Assembly (NCBI GenBank): GCA_963817075.1
Contig: CAWFMT010000009.1
Location: 625,626 to 689,625, forward strand
DNA: 64,000 nucleotides
Reading direction: 5' to 3'
DNA from: DASPKM01 sp963817075
GTDB taxonomy: Bacteria; Bacteroidota; Bacteroidia; Chitinophagales; Chitinophagaceae
Below, piece after piece: positions 17,868-26,085 of the stretch. The stretch's first letter is position 1. Each line of letters starts with the position of its first letter. The notes under the pieces were generated by a model, which ran no database searches, had not been told where the DNA came from, and worked only from the letters and a program-made list of their open reading frames with translations. The position numbers and the translations under genes are program-made.

Positions 17868-17998
17868 TTCACGCAAAGACGCAAATTTTATTAAGGCGCA
17901 AAGAATTAACAACTTTGCGTTATTTGCTCCCTTTGCACCTTTTCGTGAAATCTTCACTCACGACTCACGACTCACGATTTCGTCTTGGCGGTTAAATC
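17868..17998. repeat. TTTCACG / CGTGAAA palindromic element and GGCGGTTAA right end
   Basis: TTTCACGCAAAGACGCAAATT at the left pairs with CTTTGCACCTTTTCGTGAAA at the right (17868-17949), a variant of the AACCGC element with different ends. A 7-bp-period TCACGACTCACGA run follows. GTCTTGGCGGTTAAAT at the end overlaps the methyltransferase gene: its TTA is that gene's stop codon. Confidence 0.7.
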
Positions 17999-18738
17999 TT
18001 CTTTGAAACCCGCAAAGCCAGAGGAAACTTGAATTCGTGAGTTTTCTCATCACCCCAGACAGGCCGGATTTTATTGATCAGCTCATCCACCGGATTGAAA
18101 TTATTCACTCTGATAAATTTCTTGATAGCAGACCATGTATTAAGATATCCTTCCATTTGTTCGATTGTCCAATGGGTCGTCATCTTAAATGTGTGATCTA
18201 TAGTTAGTTCCTGAAAAGGAATTGGAAGATCCCTGTAATTATTCTCAAGGTATTTTCTTTCAGGTTCCCAATAAGGATCTGTAACGTTCAGGTAAAAATC
18301 ATCTACCATTTTGCTCACCTCAAGATTTGAGCAGCGAAATACATTATAACCCCAGAGAGCAATAATTGCTTCAGGCTTTGCAACCCGACTTGCTTCTTCA
18401 ATAAATTGCTGATGATCGAACCAATGATAAGCCTGTGCAACTGTAATAAGGTCAAATGACCCATCATCAAATGAAGTTGAATGTTCAGTTGAAACTGAGT
18501 ATGTAATATTTAAACGATTCTGAGCTGCTCTCACCTGTTCCTGACTTATGTCAGTAGCGAAAATTTTTTCAAAAAAAGGAGATAGAAGAACTGCAGCCTG
18601 CCCATTCCCTGTTGCGCAGTCCCAGGCAGTTTGTCGATTAGGCACCAGTGAGACTATATATTCTATTAATTCAGCAGGATAGGAGGGTCGAAACTTTGCA
18701 TAATCAGCAGCATGCCCGGAAAAAAGGTCCTTGGCCAT
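17992..18738 (-). CDS. Class I SAM-dependent methyltransferase
   Basis: A small-molecule methyltransferase of the trans-aconitate / ubiquinone-like Methyltransf_11 group. In 248 residues one sees AWDCATGNGQAAV (motif I, SAM binding, near 38), FATDISQEQVRAAQ (acidic residue binding ribose, near 60), GSFDLITVAQAYHWFD (motif post-I, near 93) and EASRVAKPEAIIALW. The substrate is not predictable. Its ATG overlaps the rpe stop by one base (TAATG), so translation is coupled. Its own stop codon is provided by the TTAACCGCC repeat. Confidence 0.85.
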   Translation of the reverse strand: MAKDLFSGHAADYAKFRPSYPAELIEYIVSLVPNRQTAWDCATGNGQAAVLLSPFFEKIFATDISQEQVRAAQNRLNITYSVSTEHSTSFDDGSFDLITVAQAYHWFDHQQFIEEASRVAKPEAIIALWGYNVFRCSNLEVSKMVDDFYLNVTDPYWEPERKYLENNYRDLPIPFQELTIDHTFKMTTHWTIEQMEGYLNTWSAIKKFIRVNNFNPVDELINKIRPVWGDEKTHEFKFPLALRVSKKI

Positions 18739-19388
18739 TATCGGATTGATTTCAATTGGCGGATAGTCTCTTTTGGATTCGAAGACTTGAATACCGTATT
18801 CCCAGCAACAAGAACATCAGCCCCGGAATGAAGTATCTCCTGAGCATTTTCCAAAGTAACACCTCCGTCAATTTCAATCATGACGTTTACGTTCCTTGCA
18901 AGTATCATTTTTTTCAGCTCCTTGATCTTATCAATTGTCTGCGGAATAAAACTCTGTCCTCCAAAACCTGGATTCACACTCATCATGCAAACCAGGTCAA
19001 TATCTTTCAAAACATCTCCCAAAACTGAAACAGGGGTATGGGGATTGATGGCTACTCCTGCCTGCATTCCGAGTGATTTTATTTGTTGAATATTTCTATG
19101 GAGATGAATGCAAGCTTCGTAATGAACTGTTAGAATATCTGCACCAGCCTTTTTGAATGCATCTGCATAATTCTCGGGATGGTTGATCATTAAATGTACG
19201 TCGCAGGTTTTCTTCGTCGCCTTTCTGAAAAATTCAACAAGCATCGGCCCAAAGGAAATATTCGGTACAAAATTCCCATCCATTACATCCAGATGGTACC
19301 AATCAGCCTCACTTTCGTTCAGCATTTGACATTCTTCTTCAAGCTTCAGAAAATTTGCAGAGAGGAGTGAAGGAGCGATGATCGGCAT
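18738..19388 (-). CDS. rpe: Ribulose-phosphate 3-epimerase
   Basis: Interconverts ribulose 5-phosphate and xylulose 5-phosphate in the pentose phosphate pathway. 216 residues, the standard length. Family blocks are complete: IAPSLLSANF at the N-terminus, WYHLDVMDGNFVPN near 31 (metal His and catalytic Asp), CDVHLMINHPE near 66, MMSVNPGFGGQSFI near 139 and IEIDGGV near 173 (second catalytic Asp). It is the middle gene of a TPR lipoprotein - rpe - methyltransferase operon. Confidence 0.96.
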   Translation of the reverse strand: MPIIAPSLLSANFLKLEEECQMLNESEADWYHLDVMDGNFVPNISFGPMLVEFFRKATKKTCDVHLMINHPENYADAFKKAGADILTVHYEACIHLHRNIQQIKSLGMQAGVAINPHTPVSVLGDVLKDIDLVCMMSVNPGFGGQSFIPQTIDKIKELKKMILARNVNVMIEIDGGVTLENAQEILHSGADVLVAGNTVFKSSNPKETIRQLKSIR

Positions 19389-19427
19389 GAACAGTAGATT
19401 ATTTTTTCAAATCGGATGGCTGCAAAT

Positions 19428-20438
19428 TTAACCCTTTTCCTTCTGGAGCGATTCAAGATGTTGTTTAGCCTCTTTAAAACTCCGGTCAAGTGAATATGCT
19501 CTACGGTAGTTTTCAATTGCATCTTCTTTCTTCCCGATCTCTTCATAACAACGTCCCTGCCAGTAATATGCATCTGGATTGCGGGGAGCAACTGATCCTG
19601 CCCTTTTAAAGGTTTGCAATGCTTCGTCAATGTTTCGCAATTCAAAAAGCGCAATACCCTTTTCAATATATGCATCTATAAATTTCCAGTCCTTCCTGAT
19701 GCAAGAATCAAAATGATCAATGGCAGGTTTGAAATTCCTTGTGTTGGAATAATAAATACCCTTCACGAAATATGGTTCCACAGAAATAGCTTCCGGATTA
19801 TTTCCTGAATCTCGTTGTATCAAAGCATCTGCAATATCCACAGCCCTGGAATCTTTTGCCTCTGCATAGAGGTTTGCCAGGGCAATTCCATTCATATTGA
19901 TTGGCTGAAGTGCATAGGAGCGCGACAAGGCATTGATTGCTCCAACAGTATCATCCATTTTCAGCAATAACATGGCTTTTTGATACCAAGCTTCAAAGTC
20001 TGAAGAGTCCTGTCTCAACATCTCATCATATTGTTTCAAAGCGTCGCTCGTCAGGCCATTTTCGGCATAGGCTTCGCTTAATCTTCTCTTAAATTCTGGG
20101 TTTTGCGGAAATTTTTGTGATGAAGTTTCAAGTATTTGAACAGCTTCCTCAGGTTTGTTTACAAGAAAGAGGTTTGAAACAAATTCCATTGCAATTGCTT
20201 CGGTGGGGGACTTCTCCCAGGCTATACTATAATCGTCGTATGCGAGCTCGTGATGATTGTTCTGTGACAAAAGGATAGCCCGGCGAAACCTCAGGTCAGA
20301 ATTTTCTGGAAATTTCTGAATACTATCAGAAAGTAATTTATAAGGAGATTCAGATAAAATACTTTTGCTCTCGATAACCTGGTCACAGGCCTGCAAGGAT
20401 AAAACAAACAGGAAAATCCATAAGTAATGGTTCTTCAT
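19428..20438 (-). CDS. TPR-repeat lipoprotein
   Basis: 336 residues. A lipoprotein signal (FLFVLSLQAC, Cys near residue 18) is followed by roughly eight tetratricopeptide repeats from about 35 to the end, for example SDFEAWYQKAMLLLKMDDTV, KFIDAYIEKGIALFELRNID and PDAYYWQGRCYEEIGKKEDA. TPR lipoproteins of Bacteroidota serve as scaffolds at the membrane (several are gliding or T9SS components), but nothing here ties it to a given complex. It is 39 bp upstream of rpe on the same strand and is the probable first gene of that operon. Confidence 0.85.
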   Translation of the reverse strand: MKNHYLWIFLFVLSLQACDQVIESKSILSESPYKLLSDSIQKFPENSDLRFRRAILLSQNNHHELAYDDYSIAWEKSPTEAIAMEFVSNLFLVNKPEEAVQILETSSQKFPQNPEFKRRLSEAYAENGLTSDALKQYDEMLRQDSSDFEAWYQKAMLLLKMDDTVGAINALSRSYALQPINMNGIALANLYAEAKDSRAVDIADALIQRDSGNNPEAISVEPYFVKGIYYSNTRNFKPAIDHFDSCIRKDWKFIDAYIEKGIALFELRNIDEALQTFKRAGSVAPRNPDAYYWQGRCYEEIGKKEDAIENYRRAYSLDRSFKEAKQHLESLQKEKG

Positions 20439-20442
20439 AATT

Positions 20443-20450
20443 CAAAGCTA
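20443..20450 (-). promoter_or_regulatory. Possible -7 box for the TPR-rpe operon
   Basis: Minus-strand TAGCTTTG fits TAnnTTTG. It ends only 4 bp before the ATG at 20438, so it would imply a leaderless mRNA; it could equally be a chance match. Confidence 0.25.
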
Positions 20451-20482
20451 GGCGATTTTTGAAGTTGTGAGCATCCAAAGGA

Positions 20483-20511
20483 TTGTTTCGGATTGCCGCT
20501 GCTTACATTTG
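20483..20511 (+). promoter_or_regulatory. Promoter of the TolB-like gene
   Basis: TTG at 20483-20485, an 18-bp gap, then TACATTTG at 20504-20511: a good match to the Bacteroidota promoter TTG-N17-23-TAnnTTTG. The start codon is at 20537. Confidence 0.6.
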
Positions 20512-20536
20512 CGTCTGGCAAAATAAACGTCTCTTC

Positions 20537-21637
20537 ATGAAAAAACTTGTTCTTTATAGTTCAGTAATCGGGGTCTTAACAACATTTTTTGCGTTTAGTT
20601 TCCGTAATACCTCAGATTTTGTTCAGGTCAACCCTTCAGATACACTTCATTACTCTGAAGAAAAGAATTTCAAGAATCTCCAGCAATTGACTTTCGGAGG
20701 TGATAATGCCGAAGCTTACTGGAGCTATGACGATAATTACATCATCTTTCAGAAAACCTCTGCCAGGGAGGGGATACCGTGTGACCAGATGTTTGTTGGC
20801 AAGGTTCCTAAGGCCGGAGAAAAGTTTAGCTATAAAATGGTTAGTTCCGGGAAGGGCAGAACCACCTGCGGCTTTTTTACAAAGGATAATAAGCATGTAA
20901 TTTATGCCTCGACACATCTCGGTGCCGATACCTGTCCTCCTGTTCCCGATCGGGCGAAATTTGGCAATAAATATATCTGGCCCATTTATGAGTCCTATGA
21001 CATTTTCATGGCTGATTTGGATGGTAAAATCACAAAGCAGCTAACACAAACTCCAGGTTATGATGCTGAAGCAACCTTGTCTCCCGATGGAAATAAAATG
21101 TTATTCACTTCAATGCGTGATGGAGATCTGGACCTTTATATAATGGATCTGAAAACCCAGGCTGTGAAGAGAATTACCAATCAACTGGGATACGATGGTG
21201 GAGCATGGTTCAGCAGAGATGGTAAACAGATCATTTGGAGAGCTTCCCGTCCTTCAACAGAAGAACAGATCAATGAATACAAGGATTTACTAAAGCAGGG
21301 AATGGTAGCACCAACTAGCATGGAGGTATTTATTGCTGATGCAGAAGGAAAAAATGCGCAACAAATAACTCGTCTTGGTCAGGCAAACTGGGCTCCTAAT
21401 TTTATGCCAAATGGGGATATAATATTCTGCAGCAATCATGAATACAAACGAGGCTTTCCATTCAATATGTACACCATTAAGAATGATGGAAGCAGTTTGA
21501 AAAAGGTTAGTCGCGACAAAGGCTTTGATGCTTTTCCGATGTTTAGTTACAGCGGCAAGAAAATTATTTTTTCAAGCAACAGAAATAATGGCGGTACAAG
21601 GGATACAAATCTTTTTATCGCAGATTGGCTGGAATAA
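20537..21637 (+). CDS. TolB-like WD40 / PD40 beta-propeller protein, exported
   Basis: 366 residues from the ATG at 20537 (the frame is open further upstream, but only this start gives a proper signal-anchor, MKKLVLYSSVIGVLTTFFAF). The body consists of PD40-type blades: GGDNAEAYWSYDDNYIIFQK, LSPDGNKMLFTSMRDGDLDL, WFSRDGKQIIWRASRP, PNFMPNGDIIFCSNHEYKRG and MFSYSGKKIIFSSNRNN. Several Cys residues in the first blades could form disulfides. Such propellers bind peptides or act with peptidoglycan-associated proteins; the role here is unknown. pfkB follows 48 bp downstream on the same strand. Confidence 0.82.
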   Translation: MKKLVLYSSVIGVLTTFFAFSFRNTSDFVQVNPSDTLHYSEEKNFKNLQQLTFGGDNAEAYWSYDDNYIIFQKTSAREGIPCDQMFVGKVPKAGEKFSYKMVSSGKGRTTCGFFTKDNKHVIYASTHLGADTCPPVPDRAKFGNKYIWPIYESYDIFMADLDGKITKQLTQTPGYDAEATLSPDGNKMLFTSMRDGDLDLYIMDLKTQAVKRITNQLGYDGGAWFSRDGKQIIWRASRPSTEEQINEYKDLLKQGMVAPTSMEVFIADAEGKNAQQITRLGQANWAPNFMPNGDIIFCSNHEYKRGFPFNMYTIKNDGSSLKKVSRDKGFDAFPMFSYSGKKIIFSSNRNNGGTRDTNLFIADWLE

Positions 21638-21685
21638 TTCCTGGCTTTGGACTTTCAGATTAAGACATCAACTTTGAAAAACATT

Positions 21686-22618
21686 ATGACGTTTGATATT
21701 GTTACCATTACTCTTAACCCTGCTGTCGATAAGAATTTTTATGTTGAACGGCTGGTCCCAGACCATAAGTTGAGAACTGCTAATCCAGATATTGATGCGG
21801 GCGGAGGCGGAATAAATGTTTCTAAAGGCATCAAGCGATTGGGAGGAAATTCACTCGCTGTTTTCCCCGCAGGTGGTTCAAATGGAAAGCGGATAATAAA
21901 ATTATTGGGCGATGAAGGAATTGAATGCTCGCCCATCGCGATAGAACAAGAAACGCGCGAGAGCCTGATGATCACTGAATCTACAACAAACAAGCAATTC
22001 AGAATTGTTGCGGAGGGTCCAACACTTAGCAATAAAGAGGTTGAGCAAGTCCTTGATGTTATTAAGAAAATATCACCGAAGTATATAGTTGCAAGTGGAA
22101 GTCTTGGGAAAGGACTTGAAGAGGATGTATATGCAAGATTCGCGAAGCTTGCAAAGGAAACAAACAGTAGGTTTATACTTGATACTTCGGGTGATGCCTT
22201 AAAAGAAGCTGCAAATGAAGGCGTGTTTTTAGTAAAGCCAAATCTGAATGAACTTTCAAAACTGGCAGGAGTTGAAGAACTCGAACTGGACCTGGTAGAT
22301 GAGGCAGCGATGGAGGTGATCGAAAAAGGAAATTGCGAAATAATTCTAGTCTCAATGGGAGCCAGCGGAGCCATCCTGGTGACTAAGAAAGGTTATAAGA
22401 GAATTCCCGCTCCAACAATCAAAAGAAAAAGTACAGTGGGAGCAGGAGATAGTGTGGTAGCGGGGATGATCTGGGCTTTGCAAAATGGTGATTCAATTGA
22501 AGAAGCTGCGTATTGGGGTGTTGCCTGCGGCACGGCTGCAACTATGAATGAAGGGACCCAATTATTTAGAAAAGAAGATGCCAGCAAATTATATAACTGG
22601 ATAAAATCAAAAGTCTGA
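21686..22618 (+). CDS. pfkB: PfkB-type 6-phosphofructokinase (ribokinase family)
   Basis: 310 residues from ATG 21686. It resembles E. coli PfkB throughout: TLNPAVDKNFYVERL at the N-terminus, DAGGGGINVSKGIKRLGG near 35, AVFPAGGSNGKRI, VASGSLGKG near 145, VKPNLNELSKLAG near 185, the anion-hole/catalytic block KSTVGAGDSVVAGM near 249 (Asp base) and GTAATMNEGTQL near 285. GGGGIN and NEGTQL favour fructose 6-phosphate kinase over 1-phosphofructokinase (FruK), though tagatose 6-phosphate kinase cannot be excluded. No PTS or fru genes are nearby. Confidence 0.85.
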   Translation: MTFDIVTITLNPAVDKNFYVERLVPDHKLRTANPDIDAGGGGINVSKGIKRLGGNSLAVFPAGGSNGKRIIKLLGDEGIECSPIAIEQETRESLMITESTTNKQFRIVAEGPTLSNKEVEQVLDVIKKISPKYIVASGSLGKGLEEDVYARFAKLAKETNSRFILDTSGDALKEAANEGVFLVKPNLNELSKLAGVEELELDLVDEAAMEVIEKGNCEIILVSMGASGAILVTKKGYKRIPAPTIKRKSTVGAGDSVVAGMIWALQNGDSIEEAAYWGVACGTAATMNEGTQLFRKEDASKLYNWIKSKV

Positions 22619-22675
22619 TCTGGAATTTGCAACTTAGATTTAGGTCACAGGAAAACAACAACTAAAACCCCAACC

Positions 22676-23146
22676 ATGGACAACGCGATATTATACCTCC
22701 ACAACATCTTAAGATGGGTCATACTGATTTTCCTGGTCATAGGTATCGTGAAAAGTTTTGTTGGCATGACCTCTAATAAGCCATTTACATCTGGCGACAA
22801 AAAGATCGGGTTGTTCTTAATGATCGGTGCCCACCTGAACTTGTTGTTAGGGTTATACCTCTGGTTGGCGGGTAGATATGGTGCGCTTACAACAACACTT
22901 CCTGAAGGTACCAGCCTGATGAAGGATGTATTCCATAGGTTTTACTGGATTGAACACCCGCTCGGAATGATCGTTGCTATTATTTTGATAACAATTGGGA
23001 GAGGGCAATCTAAAAAGAACATCCTTGATGTGGTAAAACACAAACGCAGCTTCTGGTATTTTCTCATTGCCCTTATTATCATCATCGCAACAACTCCATG
23101 GCCTTTCCGGGCAGATATAGGAAGGGGATGGTTGCCGGGGACGTAG
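22676..23146 (+). CDS. Four-helix membrane protein with conserved-looking His residues
   Basis: 156 residues with four predicted membrane helices at about 10-28, 44-66, 92-110 and 124-142. His residues lie at or near helix ends: YLHNILRW, IGAHLNLLLGLYLW and IEHPLGMIVA, with an ENTRY-like RFYWIEHP motif before helix 3. The layout resembles small heme-binding membrane proteins that are sometimes annotated as cytochrome b-like, but no domain can be named with confidence. ATG at 22676 is preceded by 57 bp of spacer after pfkB; co-transcription is possible. Confidence 0.68.
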   Translation: MDNAILYLHNILRWVILIFLVIGIVKSFVGMTSNKPFTSGDKKIGLFLMIGAHLNLLLGLYLWLAGRYGALTTTLPEGTSLMKDVFHRFYWIEHPLGMIVAIILITIGRGQSKKNILDVVKHKRSFWYFLIALIIIIATTPWPFRADIGRGWLPGT

Positions 23147-23150
23147 ATTT

Positions 23151-23347
23151 CCCAATCCTAAGCGAAGGGAAGAAACCAATAGAGAATTTTGAAATTTTGA
23201 AATTGGGAAATTTTGAAATTGTCATACTCCATATTTGAGGATTTCATAACAAGTGAAATTAGACCCAATTCCTATTCTTCAAAAGACACCAAATTTCCCA
23301 ATTTCCCAATCCTGAGCGAAGCGAAGAAACCAAATTCCAAAATATCA
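23151..23347. repeat. TTTCCCAA / GAAATTTT octamer tracts with exact 54-bp repeat copy 2
   Basis: ATTTCCCAATCCTAAGCGAAG at the left, then an 8-bp-period GAAATTTT GAAATTGG GAAATTTT run, then at 23294-23347 the exact 54-bp repeat also found at 14205. The left and right parts are partly inverted copies. It lies between convergent genes. Confidence 0.85.
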
Positions 23348-23352
23348 TGGAC

Positions 23353-23868
23353 TCACATCCGTTGATAATAAATTTTAAATCTCAACTCCCAGGTTTTGCC
23401 CTGGTCATAAGACTTTTGGCTGATGCGCATTACTTTATTCTGATCAACAGGGATCCATCCCTGGCGGGATAAGTATTTATCGCCTTTTATATCAAACTCT
23501 TTATAGAAATACCAATGGTTGTCAACCTTTTTCCCATCCCAGACCTGGAAGAGGCCATTTTCACTTATCCATACATACATCCATTTCTCATTTGTTTTGT
23601 CCCAGGCCCGCAAAGCGGAAGCTTTCAATGCATTTTTTCCTGATAAGGAATACCATGCTTCTGACCAGGCAGCATTATGCACACTTTTACTGATTTTGAA
23701 ACTCGTGGCATTGGAGTCGATGGAACCATCTTCTTTTAATGCAATCCAATTGCCCTCCCAGAAATCATAATACTTTGCTTCCCCGGAAGGTTTAAATGGA
23801 TCCATATCCTGACCGAGTACGGAGCTGCCCAGCAGGGTAAATAACAACAGAGCAAATAATATTTTCAT
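23353..23868 (-). CDS. Secreted protein of unknown function (DUF1579-like)
   Basis: 171 residues from ATG 23868 (signal peptide MKILFALLLFTLLGSSVLGQ); the frame is open further upstream but overlaps the preceding gene. The mature part starts with YYDFWEGNWIALKEDG and contains SEAWYSLSGKNAL, WMYVWISENGLFQVWDGKKV and RISQKSYDQGKTWELRFKI, a pattern like the DUF1579 / lipocalin-type proteins in Bacteroidota. Its ATG is 4 bp after the stop of the upstream NTF2-like gene, so the two form an operon of small exported proteins. Confidence 0.7.
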   Translation of the reverse strand: MKILFALLLFTLLGSSVLGQDMDPFKPSGEAKYYDFWEGNWIALKEDGSIDSNATSFKISKSVHNAAWSEAWYSLSGKNALKASALRAWDKTNEKWMYVWISENGLFQVWDGKKVDNHWYFYKEFDIKGDKYLSRQGWIPVDQNKVMRISQKSYDQGKTWELRFKIYYQRM

Positions 23869-23872
23869 AGGC

Positions 23873-24283
23873 TTATTTATCCTGACGACTAAAGATCTTA
23901 CTGACAATCTTCCATTCTCCATTGATCTTCAGAAGATTCATATAATCAAAAAGGATAGCTTTATCAGTTTCAATCCTGATCTTAGCCAGGGCGGCATTTC
24001 CTTCAAGGTTCATTGATACGATTTCAATTTTTCTTTCGATTTTACTGGTATTTGATTTCACTCTTGCGATGAATTCTGCGATAGGGACATCCTTGAAATC
24101 CTTGGTTTGAGCATCTATATATTTCATTGTAGCTGATGGATGAAAAGCACGCTCCACGCGATCTCCCTGCCCGCTCATATAATTCTCCAGACAAGCGCGA
24201 ACTGCCTGCTCATCTGACTGAGCAAATGAAATTCCTATTGAAAAGACCAACACAAAAAGAGTCAAAATGAATTTGGAAAGCAT
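23873..24283 (-). CDS. Secreted NTF2-like (lumazine-binding type) protein
   Basis: 136 residues with a signal peptide (MLSKFILTLFVLVFSIGISFAQ). The rest fits the putative lumazine-binding / SnoaL-like NTF2 fold: DEQAVRACLENYMSGQGDRVERAF, HPSATMKYIDAQTKDFKDVP, ALAKIRIETDKAILFDYMNLLK and NGEWKIVSKIFSRQD at the C-terminus, a typical ending of this fold. Function is unknown; these small domains bind ligands or act as simple hydrolases. It is the first gene of a two-gene operon. Confidence 0.8.
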   Translation of the reverse strand: MLSKFILTLFVLVFSIGISFAQSDEQAVRACLENYMSGQGDRVERAFHPSATMKYIDAQTKDFKDVPIAEFIARVKSNTSKIERKIEIVSMNLEGNAALAKIRIETDKAILFDYMNLLKINGEWKIVSKIFSRQDK

Positions 24284-24376
24284 AAAAGTTTTTTTTGTTT
24301 GGAATAGACTGATTCTTAAAGCTGAATTTCCAAATTATTTTGAGTGTGGAAAAAGGGAAAATGATGAGTGGAAACC

Positions 24377-24448
24377 TTAACCGCAAAGAAACAAAGGCGC
24401 AAAGGAACGCCAAGACAACCTTGCGAAACCTTGCGCCCGGGCGGTTAA
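24377..24448. repeat. Palindromic element with perfect TTAACCGC / GCGGTTAA ends
   Basis: A 72-bp unit with exact 8-bp inverted ends. Inside, AAAGGCGCAAAGG on the left and CCTTGCGAAACCTTGCGCC on the right form further pairing. It is the second complete copy of the element at 7941-8019, here between two minus-strand genes. Confidence 0.75.
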
Positions 24449-24458
24449 ATAATAATCC

Positions 24459-24674
24459 CTAAACCACGTACCATTTGCCATCCTGATCCTTTGCATAGGA
24501 GAGACCATTGCTCATCTCGTGTATTTCGATGCCAGCTGAATTATGAAGTATTTTTTTCTCATAAACGCGAACGCCATTATTTTCTCTGGTTAGGTATACA
24601 ATTAGAGCATTTAAGGTAGGAGCAACCTCATGCAACCACTGATCATCACTTTCTTTAACAAATGCCTGGCTCAT
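24459..24674 (-). CDS. Small conserved-looking cytoplasmic protein, unknown
   Basis: 71 residues: MSQAFVKESDDQWLHEVAPTL, then LNALIVYLTRENNG and EIHEMSNGLSYAKDQDGKWYV. Mixed alpha/beta composition with no signal peptide. I do not recognise the family, though proteins of this size and style recur in Chitinophagaceae genomes. The ATG at 24674 is divergent from the phosphodiesterase gene with a 66-bp spacer. Function is not inferred. Confidence 0.6.
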   Translation of the reverse strand: MSQAFVKESDDQWLHEVAPTLNALIVYLTRENNGVRVYEKKILHNSAGIEIHEMSNGLSYAKDQDGKWYVV

Positions 24675-24740
24675 ATGATTTGCTTTGAAAAATATCTGAA
24701 AATATTATGCCCCAACCGGTAATATTGTACGATACAAATT

Positions 24741-25253
24741 ATGACCAGAATAGGTTTAATATCTGATACTCATGGATACCTGGACCAACAGGTTTTCAAA
24801 TACTTTGAAGAATGTAACGAGATCTGGCATGCGGGGGATTTTGGGAATATCTCGATCGCAGAGCAAATCAAGGAAAGAACCCAAAAACCCTTAAAAGGAG
24901 TTTATGGAAATATTGACGGTAATGACATCAGAAGTGTATATCCCGATGAACTGCATTTCACCGTTGAAGAAGTTCGTGTTTTTATGATCCATATAGGTGG
25001 TCACCCTTCAAAATATGCACCGGGAATCAAAAAGGAGATTATTGAACATCAGTCAGGGTTATTCATATGTGGGCACTCTCATATTCTGAAAATTATTTAT
25101 GACGAAAAAGTTAACTGCCTCCATATTAATCCGGGTGCTGCTGGAAATCAGGGTTGGCATAAGGTGAGAACTATTGTAAGATTCTCGATTGATAAGGATA
25201 AGATGAAGGATTGTGAGGTTATTGAACTAGGATCGCGGTCGTTGGTTCGTTGA
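24741..25253 (+). CDS. YfcE/MJ0936-type metallophosphodiesterase
   Basis: 170 residues of the calcineurin-like phosphoesterase superfamily, YfcE branch. The dinuclear metal motifs are all present: LISDTHG (Asp and His, residues 6-12), WHAGDFG near 31, YGNIDGND near 55, MIHIGGHP near 82 and CGHSHI near 112, followed by INPGAAG. Members hydrolyse phosphodiesters such as bis-p-nitrophenyl phosphate in vitro; the physiological substrate is unknown. It is a single gene. Confidence 0.92.
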   Translation: MTRIGLISDTHGYLDQQVFKYFEECNEIWHAGDFGNISIAEQIKERTQKPLKGVYGNIDGNDIRSVYPDELHFTVEEVRVFMIHIGGHPSKYAPGIKKEIIEHQSGLFICGHSHILKIIYDEKVNCLHINPGAAGNQGWHKVRTIVRFSIDKDKMKDCEVIELGSRSLVR

Positions 25254-25504
25254 GCGATGTTCGATGATCGTTGGTCGAAGGATGTCCGTTGTGGGTGGTG
25301 AGTGAATTGTATGTAGAAGGTTTCTCACAAAGAGAGTAAAGTATTGCAGCTATTTGCGCCTTTGCAAAATTTGCGTCTTTGCGTGAAATATCTCAATTCA
25401 GAAATCGTAATTATAAAACCACTTATAGCCTAATTCCCAATTACTAATCATAAATTCACATTGTACAAGTCAACAACTCATCCATTCAACCATTCAACAA
25501 CTCA
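25254..25504. repeat. Intergenic repeats (TCGTTGG words, CTTTGCGTGAAAT end, TTCAACCA words)
   Basis: The convergent spacer holds a degenerate TCGTTGG/TTCGTTGAG tract right after the phosphodiesterase stop, a right end of the TTTCACG-type element (TTTGCGTCTTTGCGTGAAAT, about 25368-25389) and an AACTCATCCATTCAACCATT run reaching the stop of the next gene. Confidence 0.6.
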
Positions 25505-26044
25505 TCACCTCTTTCTCTCAACAATTTCCATCGCAATTTTCCTCAATTCTGGATTTCCCTTATCCATTTTTCTGATGAGCGTTTTACATTCTGAATAATA
25601 TCGCTCTGCAAAATCCGGATCTTCTATTGCGATTTCAGGACAATTATCAATGATATCAGCATACTTGATGGTTTGCGCATCTGCAGATGCTTTCGACAGT
25701 CGATCTGCCTCCTTTTCCTTTCTCTTTCTTCGATTCCATGATGAGTATTTATCCTTTGTATAAATATCCGTCAATTCAACTACCAACTCAACTGTGCGCT
25801 GAGCTTTTTCATCATCCATTAATTGAGATAGAAATTCTCTTATTTCCTGGCCCGAAACAGGAGTGTCTTCCAAAACATCATGAAGAAGGGCAGCGGCGAG
25901 AACCTCGATTTTATCTGAATATTTCTCTACAGTCTTCATCACTCTTTCGGGATGCACGATATATCGATGATCAGAATATTTCCGCATTTGCTCTCCATGC
26001 GACTGATCTGCAAAATCCCGGATTTTTTGAAGAATAGTATCCAT
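25505..26044 (-). CDS. HD-domain hydrolase of the SpoT/MESH1-like type
   Basis: 179 residues from ATG 26044. The HD fold is evident: FADQSHGEQMRKYSDHRYIVHPERV (first His of the metal site), LAAALLHDVLEDT near 50 (HD pair and ED) and QTIKYADIIDNCPEIA near 125 (last Asp). These blocks match the small (p)ppGpp hydrolase-like HD proteins (SpoT HD, MESH1), but nucleotide specificity is not proven. An in-frame GTG at 26065 is disfavoured because it lies inside a terminator hairpin. The terminator's T-tract touches this start codon. Confidence 0.82.
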   Translation of the reverse strand: MDTILQKIRDFADQSHGEQMRKYSDHRYIVHPERVMKTVEKYSDKIEVLAAALLHDVLEDTPVSGQEIREFLSQLMDDEKAQRTVELVVELTDIYTKDKYSSWNRRKRKEKEADRLSKASADAQTIKYADIIDNCPEIAIEDPDFAERYYSECKTLIRKMDKGNPELRKIAMEIVERKR

Positions 26045-26071
26045 AAAAAAAGGCCCGGTCTTCACCGGGCC
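26045..26071 (-). terminator. Intrinsic terminator after the N/T-rich secreted protein gene
   Basis: On the minus strand: GGCCCGGT, loop GAAG, ACCGGGCC, then seven T. The 8-bp stem is perfect and starts 14 nt after the stop of the gene at 26086. The T-run ends exactly at the ATG of the HD hydrolase gene. Confidence 0.88.
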
Positions 26072-26085
26072 GAGGATATTAGAAA

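Noticed and set aside
21686..22618. 1-phosphofructokinase (FruK) or ribokinase
   Set aside because: AGGGGINV and NEGTQL blocks fit E. coli PfkB better, and no fru or rbs genes adjoin; tagatose 6-phosphate kinase remains possible.
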